Shown: positions 18,341-30,051, counted from the first letter of the stretch. The stretch is DNA of 64,000 nt from VXYL01 sp965199875 (GCA_965199875.1 OZ241346.1:1736001-1800000); one strand, 5' to 3'. Numbers and translations are program-made. Notes: a model not told the origin generated them from the sequence alone.

Positions 18341-19258
18341 TCAAGAAGGCCCGGTGCGCTGCGAGACACATGCCGCCAGTTCTTCCAGAGCGCACTGAAG
18401 AAGAGCAGCACCGCCCGGACGCCAACCAAGCGCCCGCAGAGCGTCCGACCGCATCGGATGCCGAGGCGCACGTGCAGCGGGGGGCGGCAGTTGCACCGGC
18501 ACGTCCAGACAAGCCGCCAAGGCGGCCATGACGTCGCGGCTGTCGACGAGCAAGTCGGAACAGTTGAACGCGCGCCCGGCCACGTCCTCGGCAGGAGCTT
18601 GGAGCAGCAGCCAAACGGCGGCGGCAACGTCCCCGCCGTGGACTTCCGTGGCCAAACGCGCCGCCGGCAACGGCTGGCCACGCAGCAGGGCGCAGGCGAT
18701 GTCGAACCACTTGCTGTGCTCCACTGGCCGGACGAGGCCGTAGACGCCGGTGGGCCTCAGGCTTGCGTAGCACGCTCCGTCACTGGCGAAGAAAGCGCTG
18801 GCGTGGGCCTCGAGGGCGAGCTTGAGGGCGCCGTAGAAGCTGTCCGGCACCGGCAGGTCGTCTTCTCCGACGCTGCCCCGTGCCGGAGAGTTGCCGCCGA
18901 AGACCGCTCGTGACGAAATCAGCACCAGCCGCGGCACGACGGCGCGGCGCGCACGCTCCATCAGCTCGATGCCGGGCAGCAGATTGGCGCGCCAGTAGCC
19001 GAGGCGATCGTCGCCTTCTCCACCCCGATAGCGCCCCGGCTCGTGCTGGTACGCGCAATGCACCACGGCGTCGACGCCGTCCACAACCCGTTCGACGGCC
19101 ACGGCATCGCGCAAGTCGCCGACCAGCCACTCGACGGACGCAGGCCCTTCGTGGCCGCTCGTTCTGGACAGCGCGCGCACTTCAACCCCCTCCGCCAACA
19201 GCCGCGCCACCACGAACTGCCCGACGATGCCCGTCGCGCCGGTTACGGCAACGCGCAT
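18341..19258 (-). CDS. NAD-dependent epimerase/dehydratase, SqdC-like position
   Basis: A 305-residue extended short-chain dehydrogenase. The Rossmann motif is GATGIVGQF and the active-site pair is FYGALK (Tyr-x3-Lys), with an upstream serine in LISSRAVFGG. It is the third gene of a leftward unit whose first gene is a clear UDP-sulfoquinovose synthase. In Rhodobacter sphaeroides the third gene of sqdBDC encodes a reductase-like protein that acts late in sulfolipid synthesis; position and fold match, but the specific role is inference. Start overlaps the glycosyltransferase 3' end by 16 bases. Confidence 0.65.
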   Translation of the reverse strand: MRVAVTGATGIVGQFVVARLLAEGVEVRALSRTSGHEGPASVEWLVGDLRDAVAVERVVDGVDAVVHCAYQHEPGRYRGGEGDDRLGYWRANLLPGIELMERARRAVVPRLVLISSRAVFGGNSPARGSVGEDDLPVPDSFYGALKLALEAHASAFFASDGACYASLRPTGVYGLVRPVEHSKWFDIACALLRGQPLPAARLATEVHGGDVAAAVWLLLQAPAEDVAGRAFNCSDLLVDSRDVMAALAACLDVPVQLPPPAARAPRHPMRSDALRALGWRPGGAALLQCALEELAACVSQRTGPS

Positions 19259-20040
19259 GGATCCGCCAGGTCCCGAGGAACGGGCTTGCCGTCGAGCACG
19301 GCCTGCCACAGGTCGATCAAGGGCTTCAGCAAGTGCCGCTTGGGGTGGTCCTTCTGCCAAGGCTTCTCGTACTGGTAGTGGATGACGCGGATGCTCGGCC
19401 AGTACCACAGCTGCGGCAGGTTGAAGTAGAGGTACTGCAAGGCGTTGTAGGTGTAGGGCAACCCGTGCCAGTCGGGAAAGAACGATTCCAGGAAGGTCTG
19501 GTCGGTGCGCCGCCAGAAGGCCCCCGGCGCGTCCAGCGCCCGCAGCATGGCGTCGTAGGTGGCCGTGGAAGGAACGGCTACGAAGACGCCGGAGTTGAGG
19601 CGATGCATGTCCGCCAGAGTCTCGTACAAGTTGGGCGCGGCGGAGAACTGCGGATAGCCGAACAGCTTGTCGATGTTCTTCACCACCAGCGTATCGGCAT
19701 CCAGAAACACCACCTTGCGGTAGCCCGACAGCCGCCACAGCTGCAGCTTGCAGAAGTTGGCGAGGGGATCGTGGAAGTCCGGCTTGGTGCCCTTGTCGAA
19801 GGGCGCCAGGGCATGTTGGGAGTCGCGCCGGTGGCGGACGCGGAACTGCCTGGACAGCGAAGGCAAGGAGACCGCCTCGACGATGCAGCCAGCCGCTTCG
19901 AGTTCGTCGAGGCCGCCGGCGTCGTCGGTCGCCAGCACGACCAGCGGCCAGTTGCTGCCGGCAGCCTTCAGCGAACGTGCCAAGGCCAGTGCGCCGACGC
20001 CGTAGTCGGCGCTGGCGACCAGCGTAGCGTAGGCATACAC
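19243..20040 (-). CDS. Glycosyltransferase family 8 (glycogenin-like), SqdD-like
   Basis: A 265-residue GT8-type glycosyltransferase. It opens YAYATLVASADYGVGALALARSL, shown as YAYATLVAS and GVGALALARSL; the metal-binding DxD is FLDADTLV, and LNSGVFVAV and HYQYEKPW are later family landmarks. In R. sphaeroides SqdD is a glycogenin-like transferase thought to move sulfoquinovose from UDP-sulfoquinovose. Being directly downstream of sqdB supports that role here. GTG start, 12 bases after the sqdB stop. Confidence 0.68.
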   Translation of the reverse strand: MYAYATLVASADYGVGALALARSLKAAGSNWPLVVLATDDAGGLDELEAAGCIVEAVSLPSLSRQFRVRHRRDSQHALAPFDKGTKPDFHDPLANFCKLQLWRLSGYRKVVFLDADTLVVKNIDKLFGYPQFSAAPNLYETLADMHRLNSGVFVAVPSTATYDAMLRALDAPGAFWRRTDQTFLESFFPDWHGLPYTYNALQYLYFNLPQLWYWPSIRVIHYQYEKPWQKDHPKRHLLKPLIDLWQAVLDGKPVPRDLADPCALP

Positions 20041-20052
20041 CCGGGGCTTGAC

Positions 20053-21279
20053 TCAGCTTGCGCCGTTGCTGGCTTGCCGAAGAACGTCCGTTTGCTTGGC
20101 CAGTTCGGCGGCGCGTTCCCGCGTCCATGCCGAAGTGCTGGGAACGCGACTGCGGTCGGCGCGATGGATGTACTTCTTCGCAACGTCCACCAGCTCGGTG
20201 AGCAGGCCGTCCTGCAGCCGCACCGGACGCAGGCCAAGCGCCATGAACTGGTCGTTTCGCACCGACAGTTCGTTCTCTTCCGCTTCCTGACGCGGATTGG
20301 GCAGATAGGCCACTCTGGCGCCGGTGAGTCCGCTGACCAGATTCGCCAGGTCCCGCACCCGATGCACTTCCGTCATCTGGTTGAAAATCCGCGTGCGCTC
20401 GCCGCGCTGCGGTGGATTGTCCAGCGCGATCTCGATGCAGCGCACGGAGTCCTGGATGTGGATGAAGGCGCGGCTCTGGCCGCCGCTGCCGTGTACCGTC
20501 AAGGGATGGTCCAGGGCGGCTTGAATGAGAAAGCGATTCAGCACCGTGCCGTAGTCGCCGTCGTAGTCGAAGCGGTTGATCAGCTGCTCGTGGCGACGGG
20601 TTTGATCGGTATGCGTGCCCCAGACGATGCCTTGGTGCAGGTCGGTGATGCGCAAGCGGTCGTTCTTGGCGTAGAACTGAAACAGCAGCTGATCCAGGCA
20701 CTTGGTCATGTGGTAGACGCTGCCCGGGTCCGCGGGATAGAGAATCTCGCGCTCCACCTTGCTGCCGTCGTCCAGCGCCACGTCCACGTCGAGGTAGCCC
20801 TCCGGGATGGACGCGCCGGCGGTGCTGTAGCCGTACACGCCCATCGTGCCCAGATGCACGACGTGCGCGTCCACCTCGGTGGCCACCAGCGCGTTCAGCA
20901 GGTTGTGGGTGGCGTTGACGTTGTTGTTGACCGTGTAGGTCTTGTGCGTGTCGCTCTTCATCGAGTAGGGCGCGGCGCGCTGCTCGGCGAAATGCACCAC
21001 CGCATCCGGCCGCCAGGCCGCCAGCCATGCCTTGAAGCGGTCGTAGTCCGCCGCCACGTCGATGTGCTGGAACTCGAAGCGGCGGCCGCTGGTCGAGGCC
21101 CAGATGCGTTGACGCTCCTGGATGGAGTCCATCGGGGTCAGCGACTGCACCCCCAGCTCGGTGTCGATCCAACGGCGGCTCAGATTGTCCACGATGGCCA
21201 CGTCGTGGCCACGGTTCGAGAGGTGCAGCGTCGTCGGCCAGCCAACGAAGCCGTCTCCGCCAAGTACGGCGACTCGCAC
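20053..21279 (-). CDS. sqdB: UDP-sulfoquinovose synthase
   Basis: A 408-residue SDR-family enzyme that makes UDP-sulfoquinovose from UDP-glucose and sulfite, the head-group donor for the sulfolipid SQDG. It follows plant SQD1 closely: GGDGFVGW for NAD, VVHFAEQRAAPYSMKS, VHLGTMGVYG with the catalytic threonine, VYHMTK (Tyr-x3-Lys), DLHQGIVWGTHTDQT, LNRFLIQAALDHPLTVHG and PNPRQEAEE. GTG start with GGAGGGG just upstream. It leads a leftward unit with a GT8 transferase and an epimerase, the same order as Rhodobacter sqdBDC. Confidence 0.88.
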   Translation of the reverse strand: MRVAVLGGDGFVGWPTTLHLSNRGHDVAIVDNLSRRWIDTELGVQSLTPMDSIQERQRIWASTSGRRFEFQHIDVAADYDRFKAWLAAWRPDAVVHFAEQRAAPYSMKSDTHKTYTVNNNVNATHNLLNALVATEVDAHVVHLGTMGVYGYSTAGASIPEGYLDVDVALDDGSKVEREILYPADPGSVYHMTKCLDQLLFQFYAKNDRLRITDLHQGIVWGTHTDQTRRHEQLINRFDYDGDYGTVLNRFLIQAALDHPLTVHGSGGQSRAFIHIQDSVRCIEIALDNPPQRGERTRIFNQMTEVHRVRDLANLVSGLTGARVAYLPNPRQEAEENELSVRNDQFMALGLRPVRLQDGLLTELVDVAKKYIHRADRSRVPSTSAWTRERAAELAKQTDVLRQASNGAS

Positions 21280-21313
21280 TGCCCCTCCTTTCCCGCGACT
21301 GGTGCGCCAGCGG

Positions 21314-21745
21314 CTAGCGCGGACGCAGCGGCACCAGCTCCGTCAAGATGCCGCCAGCGCTTTTGGGATGGAAGAATGCGACCGTGGCGACATCGCCCTC
21401 TGGCCGGCCGCCCAGGTCGATCTGACGCAAACCGCTGGCGCGCAGTCGCGCCGCCTCGGCGGCCACGTCGTCGCAGGCGTAGCCCCAGTGGTGCAAGCCA
21501 GGGCCGAAGCGTTGCAGATACTTGTAGGTGCCCGCCTCCTGCACGACGGGGATCAGCACTTCGACCTGCGTCTCGCCAGAGCCGATCTGGAAGAAGTAGT
21601 TGTGCGTGCCTTCGGGCGCGAAGTAGGCGCCGTCCGGCATCGGCGTGCGCGCATCGAGAGGGAAGCCCAGCTTGTTGGTAAGCGTCTCGATCGCCTGGTC
21701 GATGCTGTGCGCAACGACGCCGATGTGATCCAGTCTTACGATCAC
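21314..21745 (-). CDS. VOC-family protein, methylmalonyl-CoA epimerase-like
   Basis: A 143-residue vicinal-oxygen-chelate protein. LDHIGVVAHSIDQAI, QVEVLIPV, GLHHWGYACDD and ILTELVPL carry the metal ligands in the order seen in methylmalonyl-CoA epimerase (His, Gln, His, Glu). GTG start at 21745. It ends 34 bases before sqdB on the same strand and may be co-transcribed with it. Substrate is uncertain. Confidence 0.75.
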   Translation of the reverse strand: MIVRLDHIGVVAHSIDQAIETLTNKLGFPLDARTPMPDGAYFAPEGTHNYFFQIGSGETQVEVLIPVVQEAGTYKYLQRFGPGLHHWGYACDDVAAEAARLRASGLRQIDLGGRPEGDVATVAFFHPKSAGGILTELVPLRPR

Positions 21746-21793
21746 GGAGCAGACCCCGGCAGCAAAGCGTCCATCGTAGCAGACGCCGATACT

Positions 21794-24700
21794 CTAGGGT
21801 CCGCCATCGCGACTTGGCGCACGGGGCGCGTCGTCGTTGCCGCTCGTCGCCCCCAACGCGCCTCGCCAGCCCGCAGCGTGACGCACGGGCCAGAAGAACT
21901 GCACCTGCACGTCGAAGCGCAGCACCGCCGACAGGCCAGCCGCATCCGTCGCCACGACTTCGACTTGCGCCGTTCCCTCGGCGAATGGCGCGGAAGTCAC
22001 CACCAGTTCGTCGCCGTCCACCTGCACCAGGGCCACCGAATCGTCCGACGAAGATGCGCGAAACGACAGCTCGCCGTCGACGTTTCCGGCGTCGAAGAGC
22101 GACCCCAGCGGCAAGCGCAGCGAATCGCCGAACAGCGGCGCCGGCCGTGGTTCCGTCGCCGCGGTCGGCGGCCGAGCAAACAGCAGCAGCGGCGCACCGG
22201 CAGCCAGCTCCAGGCCGCGCCAGCACGGCCGGTTGTTGCATTGCGTCGCCGGCACCGATGGCGCCCGCACCGCCACTTGAACCGCCTGGGCGCTGCCCGC
22301 TCGCCGCGCCTCCACGCTGGCGCTGCGCGTCTCTCCGGCTGCCAGGAACACGTCGGCGGCAGCCGAACCGTCCGCCCTCGACAACAAGCCGCTGGCAGCC
22401 GAAATGCCCACGGTCATGTCGAACGGCGCACCTTGCGCCACGCTGACGCGCAACCTGGCCGGGCCCGGCGCGTGCGGTTCGGCATCCGTGCGCAGCAACT
22501 GCACCGGCAGCACGAAGGGCGCGCCGGGATTGCCGTCCAGACGCAACGAACGCAAAGCGGCAAGGCCCGTGAACACTCCCGCCGGCAGGTGCCGCAGGGC
22601 ATTGCCGTCCAAACGCAGAAAGCGAAGGGCGGACAAGCCGGAGAACGATCCCGCCGCCAGGTTGGCAAGACCGTTGTCGTTCAGACGCAGCTCGGTGAGC
22701 TTGCCCAACGCCATGAACGTCCCCGCCGACAGCGCGGACAGCCGGTTGCCATCGAGCATGAGAAAGCGGACTTCCGGCGTGTAGCGGAACGGCCCCAGGG
22801 GAAGTTCCGCCAGCGCGTTGTCGCCGAAGTCCAGCACTTCCACGCTCGCCAGCCCAAGCAGATCGCCCTGCGCCAGCGACGACAAGCCCCTGTCGCGCAG
22901 CCGGAACTGGCGTATCCCGGCCAAGTCCGCCGAGGTGGGCACCTCGCAGGCCAGCCCCTCCGACAGCGCTTCGGCCAATGCCGCCGTGCGGTCGCAGACG
23001 CCCTCAAGCACCGTGACCGTAGCCTCGCCCCGCGGCACCGCGACGGCAGCATCCAACGCTTCGACCGCCACCGTGAACGATTCCCGCGCCGCTTCGATGT
23101 CGGCGTCGTCCGCTATCGGAATCTCCACCTCGATGCTCGTCGCGCCGGCGGCAATCGTCGCCTCGCCGGCGGCATCGGCGTGTTCCCCGGCATCCGCGCT
23201 CGCGGTCCTCGAGCCGCTTACGGTTCGCGCCTGCCAGCGAAAGGTCGTTGCCATCCGGCGCGCCGGTTCGAGTTCCACACGCACCCGGGCGGTGCCGCCT
23301 TCGAGGGCCAAGGCGTCGCGGACCGTCAGGCCATGTCCAACGACAACGGTCAGCGACTGCTCCGCCATGAGACCTGTGGAGTCCTTCGCGACCACGTCGA
23401 TCGTCGCGGTGCCGTTCGAGGCGCCCCAGACTCTCAGCAGACCGTCCCGGGCCAAGGCCGGCGCGATCGCTGGATGCGACGACACCGCCGCGTACGTCAA
23501 CGCATCGCCATCGACGTCCCGAAACCGGGAGTCCAAGTCGAGGAGCAGGCTCTCGCCGACATCGAGGCGCCGATCTTCCAAGGCTCGAACGGCGTCCGGC
23601 GGGTTGCGGCCACAGTAGGATGGGGCGTCGGGATCGGCAGACACCTGCACTTCCCAGTTCTTGGCAATCGGCGTTCCGGTTTCGGCCACCGCGGCAATGC
23701 GCACCACCTTCTGCCCATCGCCAGCGGCGAACACCACCTGATGGCCAAGGGCGTCGCGGTCCGCGTCCGCCGGGCTGATCGTCACCTGCACCCGCGACTG
23801 CGCCGTCGGCGCCGCCACCGTCAACCGCGCGCAACTCCCGGTCGTGGCCCGGTACTGCGTCCGCGCATGGTCGAACGGTACGTTCAGCGCCAGTTCTTCG
23901 CTGCCAACGCGCAGCTGGAGATCGCTCAAGTTCGGGCTTGTCGAGCGTATCGGCACCCACTCGGCGACTTCCGGCCCCCCGGAAACGCTGCCGCTGTCGG
24001 CGACGAAAACCAGGCCGCCGTTGTCGATCATCGGCCTGGTCAGCGCCAGGCTGCTTGCGATGGGCGCCTTGGGGCCAGACGCCACGTAGTATGGACGCAG
24101 CAGGCTTCCCGGACACCAGCGGCCGACGCCCGCCGCGGGAGCATTGGCAACCGTCGTCCCCGCATAGGCGCAAGCACCGATGTCGGCCCAGGCGCTGGCG
24201 TCTCTCGACCAAGCGCCGAACGGGCTCGTCACGAGGAACTGCTGCGACACCGTGGTGGCGCTCAGCGGAACCGGCTGCCGCCAGCCAGCGCTGGCGCTGA
24301 CGCCACCATCGATGGCCGCCACACGGGTCGGCGCCGGCAACGTCAACCGAAACGGCAAGCGCGTGATGTTGAGCCGGTAGGAAGTGCTGGTGGCACCGCT
24401 GTCCACCACGATGGCGAAGGCGTTGACGCCATCCGCCAAGGACGCCTCGTGGCTGGCGCCGCTGGCCACCGGGACGCCGTCGATGGTGATGGCGCCCGAC
24501 GCCGCGGTTGGCGCGATTCGAGCCGTCGCGTGGGCCGTGCGGGCGTTGGCCGCGTAGACCCTGGCATCCGCGGCAAAAGCCGGAAACAACGGCAGGCTGG
24601 TGGCGGCGCCAGTTCCAACGCCGGACACGGCAAGGCCGTCCAGCCGTGGTTGGGCGCCGACGCTTGCCGGCGCGGCCAGCGACAGGAGCGCAATCGTGGC

Positions 24701-24826
24701 GCAGACCGAACCCGCGGCTCGGCGGATCCCGCCGGCGTTGCGCTTGTTGGAGTCTTGCCTCCGGCCGGCCTGTCCGCCGGCGCCGACTTGGAATCCCACA
24801 CCGCACCTCTGAGCGTTCCAAGGCAC
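21794..24826 (-). CDS. Secreted cadherin-like/Calx-beta/leucine-rich-repeat protein
   Basis: About 1000 residues. After a signal-like stretch (CATIALLSLAAPASVGAQ) come: cadherin-like beta-sandwich (about 55-155), a second such domain (about 275-395), a tandem Ig/cadherin-like segment (about 400-500), a Calx-beta-type domain (about 505-600) and about five leucine-rich repeats (about 640-770) such as LRFLRLDGNALRHLPAG. A final Ig-like domain ends in a WPVRHAAGWRG tail. Such multi-domain proteins are usually surface or extracellular adhesins. ATG at 24826 gives a long N-region; a GTG at 24799 preceded by AGAGG may be the real start. Partner unknown. Confidence 0.78.
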   Translation of the reverse strand: MPWNAQRCGVGFQVGAGGQAGRRQDSNKRNAGGIRRAAGSVCATIALLSLAAPASVGAQPRLDGLAVSGVGTGAATSLPLFPAFAADARVYAANARTAHATARIAPTAASGAITIDGVPVASGASHEASLADGVNAFAIVVDSGATSTSYRLNITRLPFRLTLPAPTRVAAIDGGVSASAGWRQPVPLSATTVSQQFLVTSPFGAWSRDASAWADIGACAYAGTTVANAPAAGVGRWCPGSLLRPYYVASGPKAPIASSLALTRPMIDNGGLVFVADSGSVSGGPEVAEWVPIRSTSPNLSDLQLRVGSEELALNVPFDHARTQYRATTGSCARLTVAAPTAQSRVQVTISPADADRDALGHQVVFAAGDGQKVVRIAAVAETGTPIAKNWEVQVSADPDAPSYCGRNPPDAVRALEDRRLDVGESLLLDLDSRFRDVDGDALTYAAVSSHPAIAPALARDGLLRVWGASNGTATIDVVAKDSTGLMAEQSLTVVVGHGLTVRDALALEGGTARVRVELEPARRMATTFRWQARTVSGSRTASADAGEHADAAGEATIAAGATSIEVEIPIADDADIEAARESFTVAVEALDAAVAVPRGEATVTVLEGVCDRTAALAEALSEGLACEVPTSADLAGIRQFRLRDRGLSSLAQGDLLGLASVEVLDFGDNALAELPLGPFRYTPEVRFLMLDGNRLSALSAGTFMALGKLTELRLNDNGLANLAAGSFSGLSALRFLRLDGNALRHLPAGVFTGLAALRSLRLDGNPGAPFVLPVQLLRTDAEPHAPGPARLRVSVAQGAPFDMTVGISAASGLLSRADGSAAADVFLAAGETRSASVEARRAGSAQAVQVAVRAPSVPATQCNNRPCWRGLELAAGAPLLLFARPPTAATEPRPAPLFGDSLRLPLGSLFDAGNVDGELSFRASSSDDSVALVQVDGDELVVTSAPFAEGTAQVEVVATDAAGLSAVLRFDVQVQFFWPVRHAAGWRGALGATSGNDDAPRAPSRDGGP

Positions 24827-24838
24827 TTCTGCCGACCA

Positions 24839-24866
24839 AGACTAGCACTCAACGTGGCGGCGTCAA
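24839..24866 (-). promoter_or_regulatory. Predicted sigma-70 promoter of the repeat-protein gene
   Basis: On the minus strand TTGACG and TAGTCT are separated by 16 bases. Transcription would begin near 24832, which leaves almost no leader for an ATG at 24826 and favours the GTG start at 24799. Confidence 0.45.
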
Positions 24867-24977
24867 CCTTGAGGCCAGACGCACCAGACGCAACACTTCG
24901 CCGAAGCTGGCGCCGAGTCCCGGAAGTCTGGCTAGAATCGAACGAATCGTCGCCAACCGTTGCTTGGGGGAACCGCC

Positions 24978-26498
24978 ATGACCGTCATCAGGCAGGAGGA
25001 CTTGATCCAGAGCGTTGCCGATGCGTTGCAGTACATCTCCTACTACCATCCGCCGGACTTCATTCGCGCCATGGCCGAGGCGTATCGGCGCGAGGAGTCG
25101 CCGGCGGCGAAGGCCGCCTTGCAGCAGGTGCTGGCGAACTCGCGCCTGTGCGCCCTGGGCAAGCGGCCGATCTGCCAGGACACCGGCATCGTCATCGTCT
25201 TTCTGGAAGTCGGCATGGAGGTTTCATGGCAGGGCGACATGAGCGTCGAAGAAATGGTGAACGAAGGCGTCCGGCGCGGCTTCACGTTTCCAGACAACGT
25301 GCTGCGCGGCTCCGTGCTGGCGGATCCGGACGGCGCCCGCAAGAACACCGGAGACAACACGCCGGCGGTGATCCATACGCGGCTGGTGCCGGGCGGCAAG
25401 CTGGGGGTGGAGGTGGCCGCCAAAGGCGGCGGCAGCGAGGCGAAGGCCATGTTCGCCATGCTCAACCCCTCCGATTCGGTGGTGGACTGGATCCTCGAGT
25501 CCGTGCCGAAGATGGGCGCCGGCTGGTGTCCGCCGGGCATCCTCGGCGTCGGCATCGGCGGTTCGCCGGAGAAGGCCATGCTGCTGGCCAAGGAAGCCAT
25601 GATGCAGCCCATCGACATCCACGAACTGCGCAGCCGGGGCGCCGCCAGCCGTGCCGAGGAACTTCGCCTCGAACTCTTCGACAAGGTGAACGCGCTGGGC
25701 ATCGGGGCGCAGGGCCTCGGCGGCTTGACCACGGTGCTGGACGTGAAGGTGCTGGAATACCCGACCCACGCCGCCAACAAGCCGGTGGCGGTGATTCCCA
25801 ACTGCACGGCAACCCGGCACTTGCGCTTCGAGCTCGACGGCGCCGGCGCGGCGGCTTTCGATCCGCCGGACTTGAGCGACTGGCCGGATGTCGCCTTCGC
25901 GCCCGGCGCCGACGTCCGCCGGGTACACCTCGACGCGGCAACGCGGGAGGAGGTGGCCACGTGGCGGGCGGGCGAAACCCTGCTGCTGTCCGGCAGGATG
26001 CTCACCGGCCGCGATGCGGCGCACAAGCGCCTTGCGGACCTGGTCGAACGCGGCGAACCGCTGCCGGTGGACTTCGCCGGCCGCTTCATCTACTACGTCG
26101 GCCCCGTGGACGCCGTGCGCGACGAAGTGATCGGCCCTGCCGGCCCGACGACGGCAACGCGCATGGACAAGTTCGCGCGCCTGATGCTCGAGCGCACGGG
26201 CCTGCTCGGCATGATCGGCAAGGCGGAGCGCGGCCCCGCCGCCGTGCAGGCCATTCGCGACAACAAGGCGGTGTCGCTGATCGCCGTCGGCGGCGCCGCC
26301 TACCTGATCGCCAAGGCGATCACCAAGTCGACGCTGCTGGCCTTCGAGGACCTCGGCATGGAGGCCATCTACGAGTTCGAGGTGAAGGACATGCCGGTCA
26401 CGGTTTCCGTGGACTCGCGCGGCGAATCGGTACACGTCACGGGGCCGAAGACCTGGGCCGGAAACATCAAGGAGCGAATCGCCGCCCTGAACGCTTGA
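24978..26498 (+). CDS. fumA: Fumarate hydratase class I
   Basis: A 506-residue single-chain class I (4Fe-4S) fumarase with alpha and beta parts fused. Cluster cysteines are in RPICQDTG, GAGWCPPG and PNCTATRH. The beta part carries LLLSGRMLTGRDAAHKR and GPTTATRMD. It catalyses fumarate to malate in the TCA cycle and is oxygen-sensitive as a class. ATG at 24978 follows GGGGGAA. A TAGAAT -10-like box is at 24933, without a good -35. The neighbouring gene is convergent, 22 bases away. Confidence 0.93.
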   Translation: MTVIRQEDLIQSVADALQYISYYHPPDFIRAMAEAYRREESPAAKAALQQVLANSRLCALGKRPICQDTGIVIVFLEVGMEVSWQGDMSVEEMVNEGVRRGFTFPDNVLRGSVLADPDGARKNTGDNTPAVIHTRLVPGGKLGVEVAAKGGGSEAKAMFAMLNPSDSVVDWILESVPKMGAGWCPPGILGVGIGGSPEKAMLLAKEAMMQPIDIHELRSRGAASRAEELRLELFDKVNALGIGAQGLGGLTTVLDVKVLEYPTHAANKPVAVIPNCTATRHLRFELDGAGAAAFDPPDLSDWPDVAFAPGADVRRVHLDAATREEVATWRAGETLLLSGRMLTGRDAAHKRLADLVERGEPLPVDFAGRFIYYVGPVDAVRDEVIGPAGPTTATRMDKFARLMLERTGLLGMIGKAERGPAAVQAIRDNKAVSLIAVGGAAYLIAKAITKSTLLAFEDLGMEAIYEFEVKDMPVTVSVDSRGESVHVTGPKTWAGNIKERIAALNA

Positions 26499-26520
26499 AT
26501 CCCGAGCCGCTTGCCCACTG

Positions 26521-28427
<1,907 letters not shown>

Positions 28428-28431
<4 letters not shown>

Positions 28432-29885
28432 CGCAAGCCTTCCCAGACGGCACGTTCCTCCGCGTCCGGGTCTTCCACGACGCGGCTTTCGTCGTCGAAG
28501 ACGAAGGTTTCGCGCCGTTCCAGCGAATATCGGGGGAAGCCTGGGTGCTGGTCGCGCACGAAGCGGGTCCACGCGCCATGCACTTCGTCCGCGACGTGTT
28601 GCGGCGTCGGCCCTTCGCCGATGAAGGCGGCGACGCCCGGCTGATGCAGATTGTCGAAGGCGAAGGGAATCTCCAGCGCGTGGGTGGCGCCAAGGCGTGC
28701 AACCCGCGAACGCCATTTGAACTGATACAGCCAAGTGTCGCCCCGATGCGCTTCCGCCAAGCGGATGGCGGGAATGCGGAACATGTGGTCCGTGGTGATG
28801 GCCGTCATCAGTTCCGCCGCCGTCGCGCCCGGGCGGGTGCGCCGGTAGGTTTCCAGAATGCCCTGGTCGCCGAAGCCGAGGGCGGCCTGGCGGAGCTTGT
28901 CTTCGTCCACTTCGCCATAGCCCCAAAGCGTGGTTTCGTCGCGATTGGAGCCGGCCAGCACGGCCACGCCGGCGCTGGAACCTTGGCGAATGGCGTCCAG
29001 CGGCGACTGCGGCAGAACGGCGCCGCCGACCACCGGGTAGAACGCCTGCACCGGCACGCCGAGGCCGGTCTTCAAGCCTGGGCCGCGTTCCAGCGCCCGG
29101 CCAACGGCGGTTTGCGCGTCGAGGATCGCTTCGACGCTGGCCCCTTCCAAGCCAACGACGTCGTCCACGCCAAGCGCTTCCAGGAAGCGGTCCGCAACCA
29201 CCGCGCCAGACTGTTTCGGCAGCACGTGGTGGGCAGCGCCGCTTTGCGGAACGGCCCCTCGAAACAGCCCTGCCGCTCGCGGCGAACCCAGCAGCGTGCC
29301 AACGCTGAAGCCCCCGGCGGACTCGCCAGCGATGGTCACCTTGTCCGGGCTGCCGCCGAAGCTGGCGATGTTGTCGCGCACCCACTCCAACGCGGTGATC
29401 TGATCGAGGATGCCGTTGATGCCGGAGGTGGCGAACTCGTCGCCGAAGCGGGAGAGGTCCGTGAAGCCGAGTGCGCCCAAGCGGTAGTTGATGGCAACCA
29501 CCACGATGCCTCCGTTGGCCGCGAAGCGGGCGCCGTTGTACCACGGCACCGCGCCTTGGCCGTTGCGGTAGCCGCCGCCGTGGATCCACAGCAGCACCGG
29601 GCGCTCGGCATCGTCCAGCGCTGGCGTCTGCACGTTCAGCGTCAGGCAGTCCTCGTCCCAGCGCACCGGCGCCGGATCCGTCATCCCTCCGGTGGCGATC
29701 TGCGGCGCCGCAGGGCCGAACTTGCGAGCGTCGCGCACGTCCCGCCAGCCTTCGTGCGGCTCGGCGGCCTTGAACCGACGGCCGCCCGTGGGCGGCGCCG
29801 TGTACGGAATGCCTGCGAACAGCAGCACACCGTCCTTCTCCCGGCCTTGCACGCGGCCAGCGCGGGTGGTGGCGATTGCGGCCAT
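28428..29885 (-). CDS. Type B carboxylesterase
   Basis: A 485-residue alpha/beta hydrolase of the carboxylesterase B/cholinesterase family. It has the early EDCLTLNVQTP motif, oxyanion loop WIHGGGYRNGQG, nucleophile elbow GESAGG, and the later catalytic histidine region GATHALEIPFAF. No signal peptide is seen. Start MAAIATTRAGRV with GGAG upstream. It is coupled to the acetoacetyl-CoA synthetase gene, so it might release a 3-ketoacid from an ester, but that is speculation. Confidence 0.9.
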
Positions 29886-30051
29886 GTTTGAGCTCCAGTG
29901 ATTGAACGCGGGCGGCATTATCGCCGATTCGCCAGACGCCTAATGACGCACGACAAAGCGAACGCGCCAAGACTGGCGATCGGAGCGGCCGCGTTGGCTT
30001 GAACGAGTCGACTCCGACCGGCAAGGGCAAACTTCGTGCCACAATCGGCGG

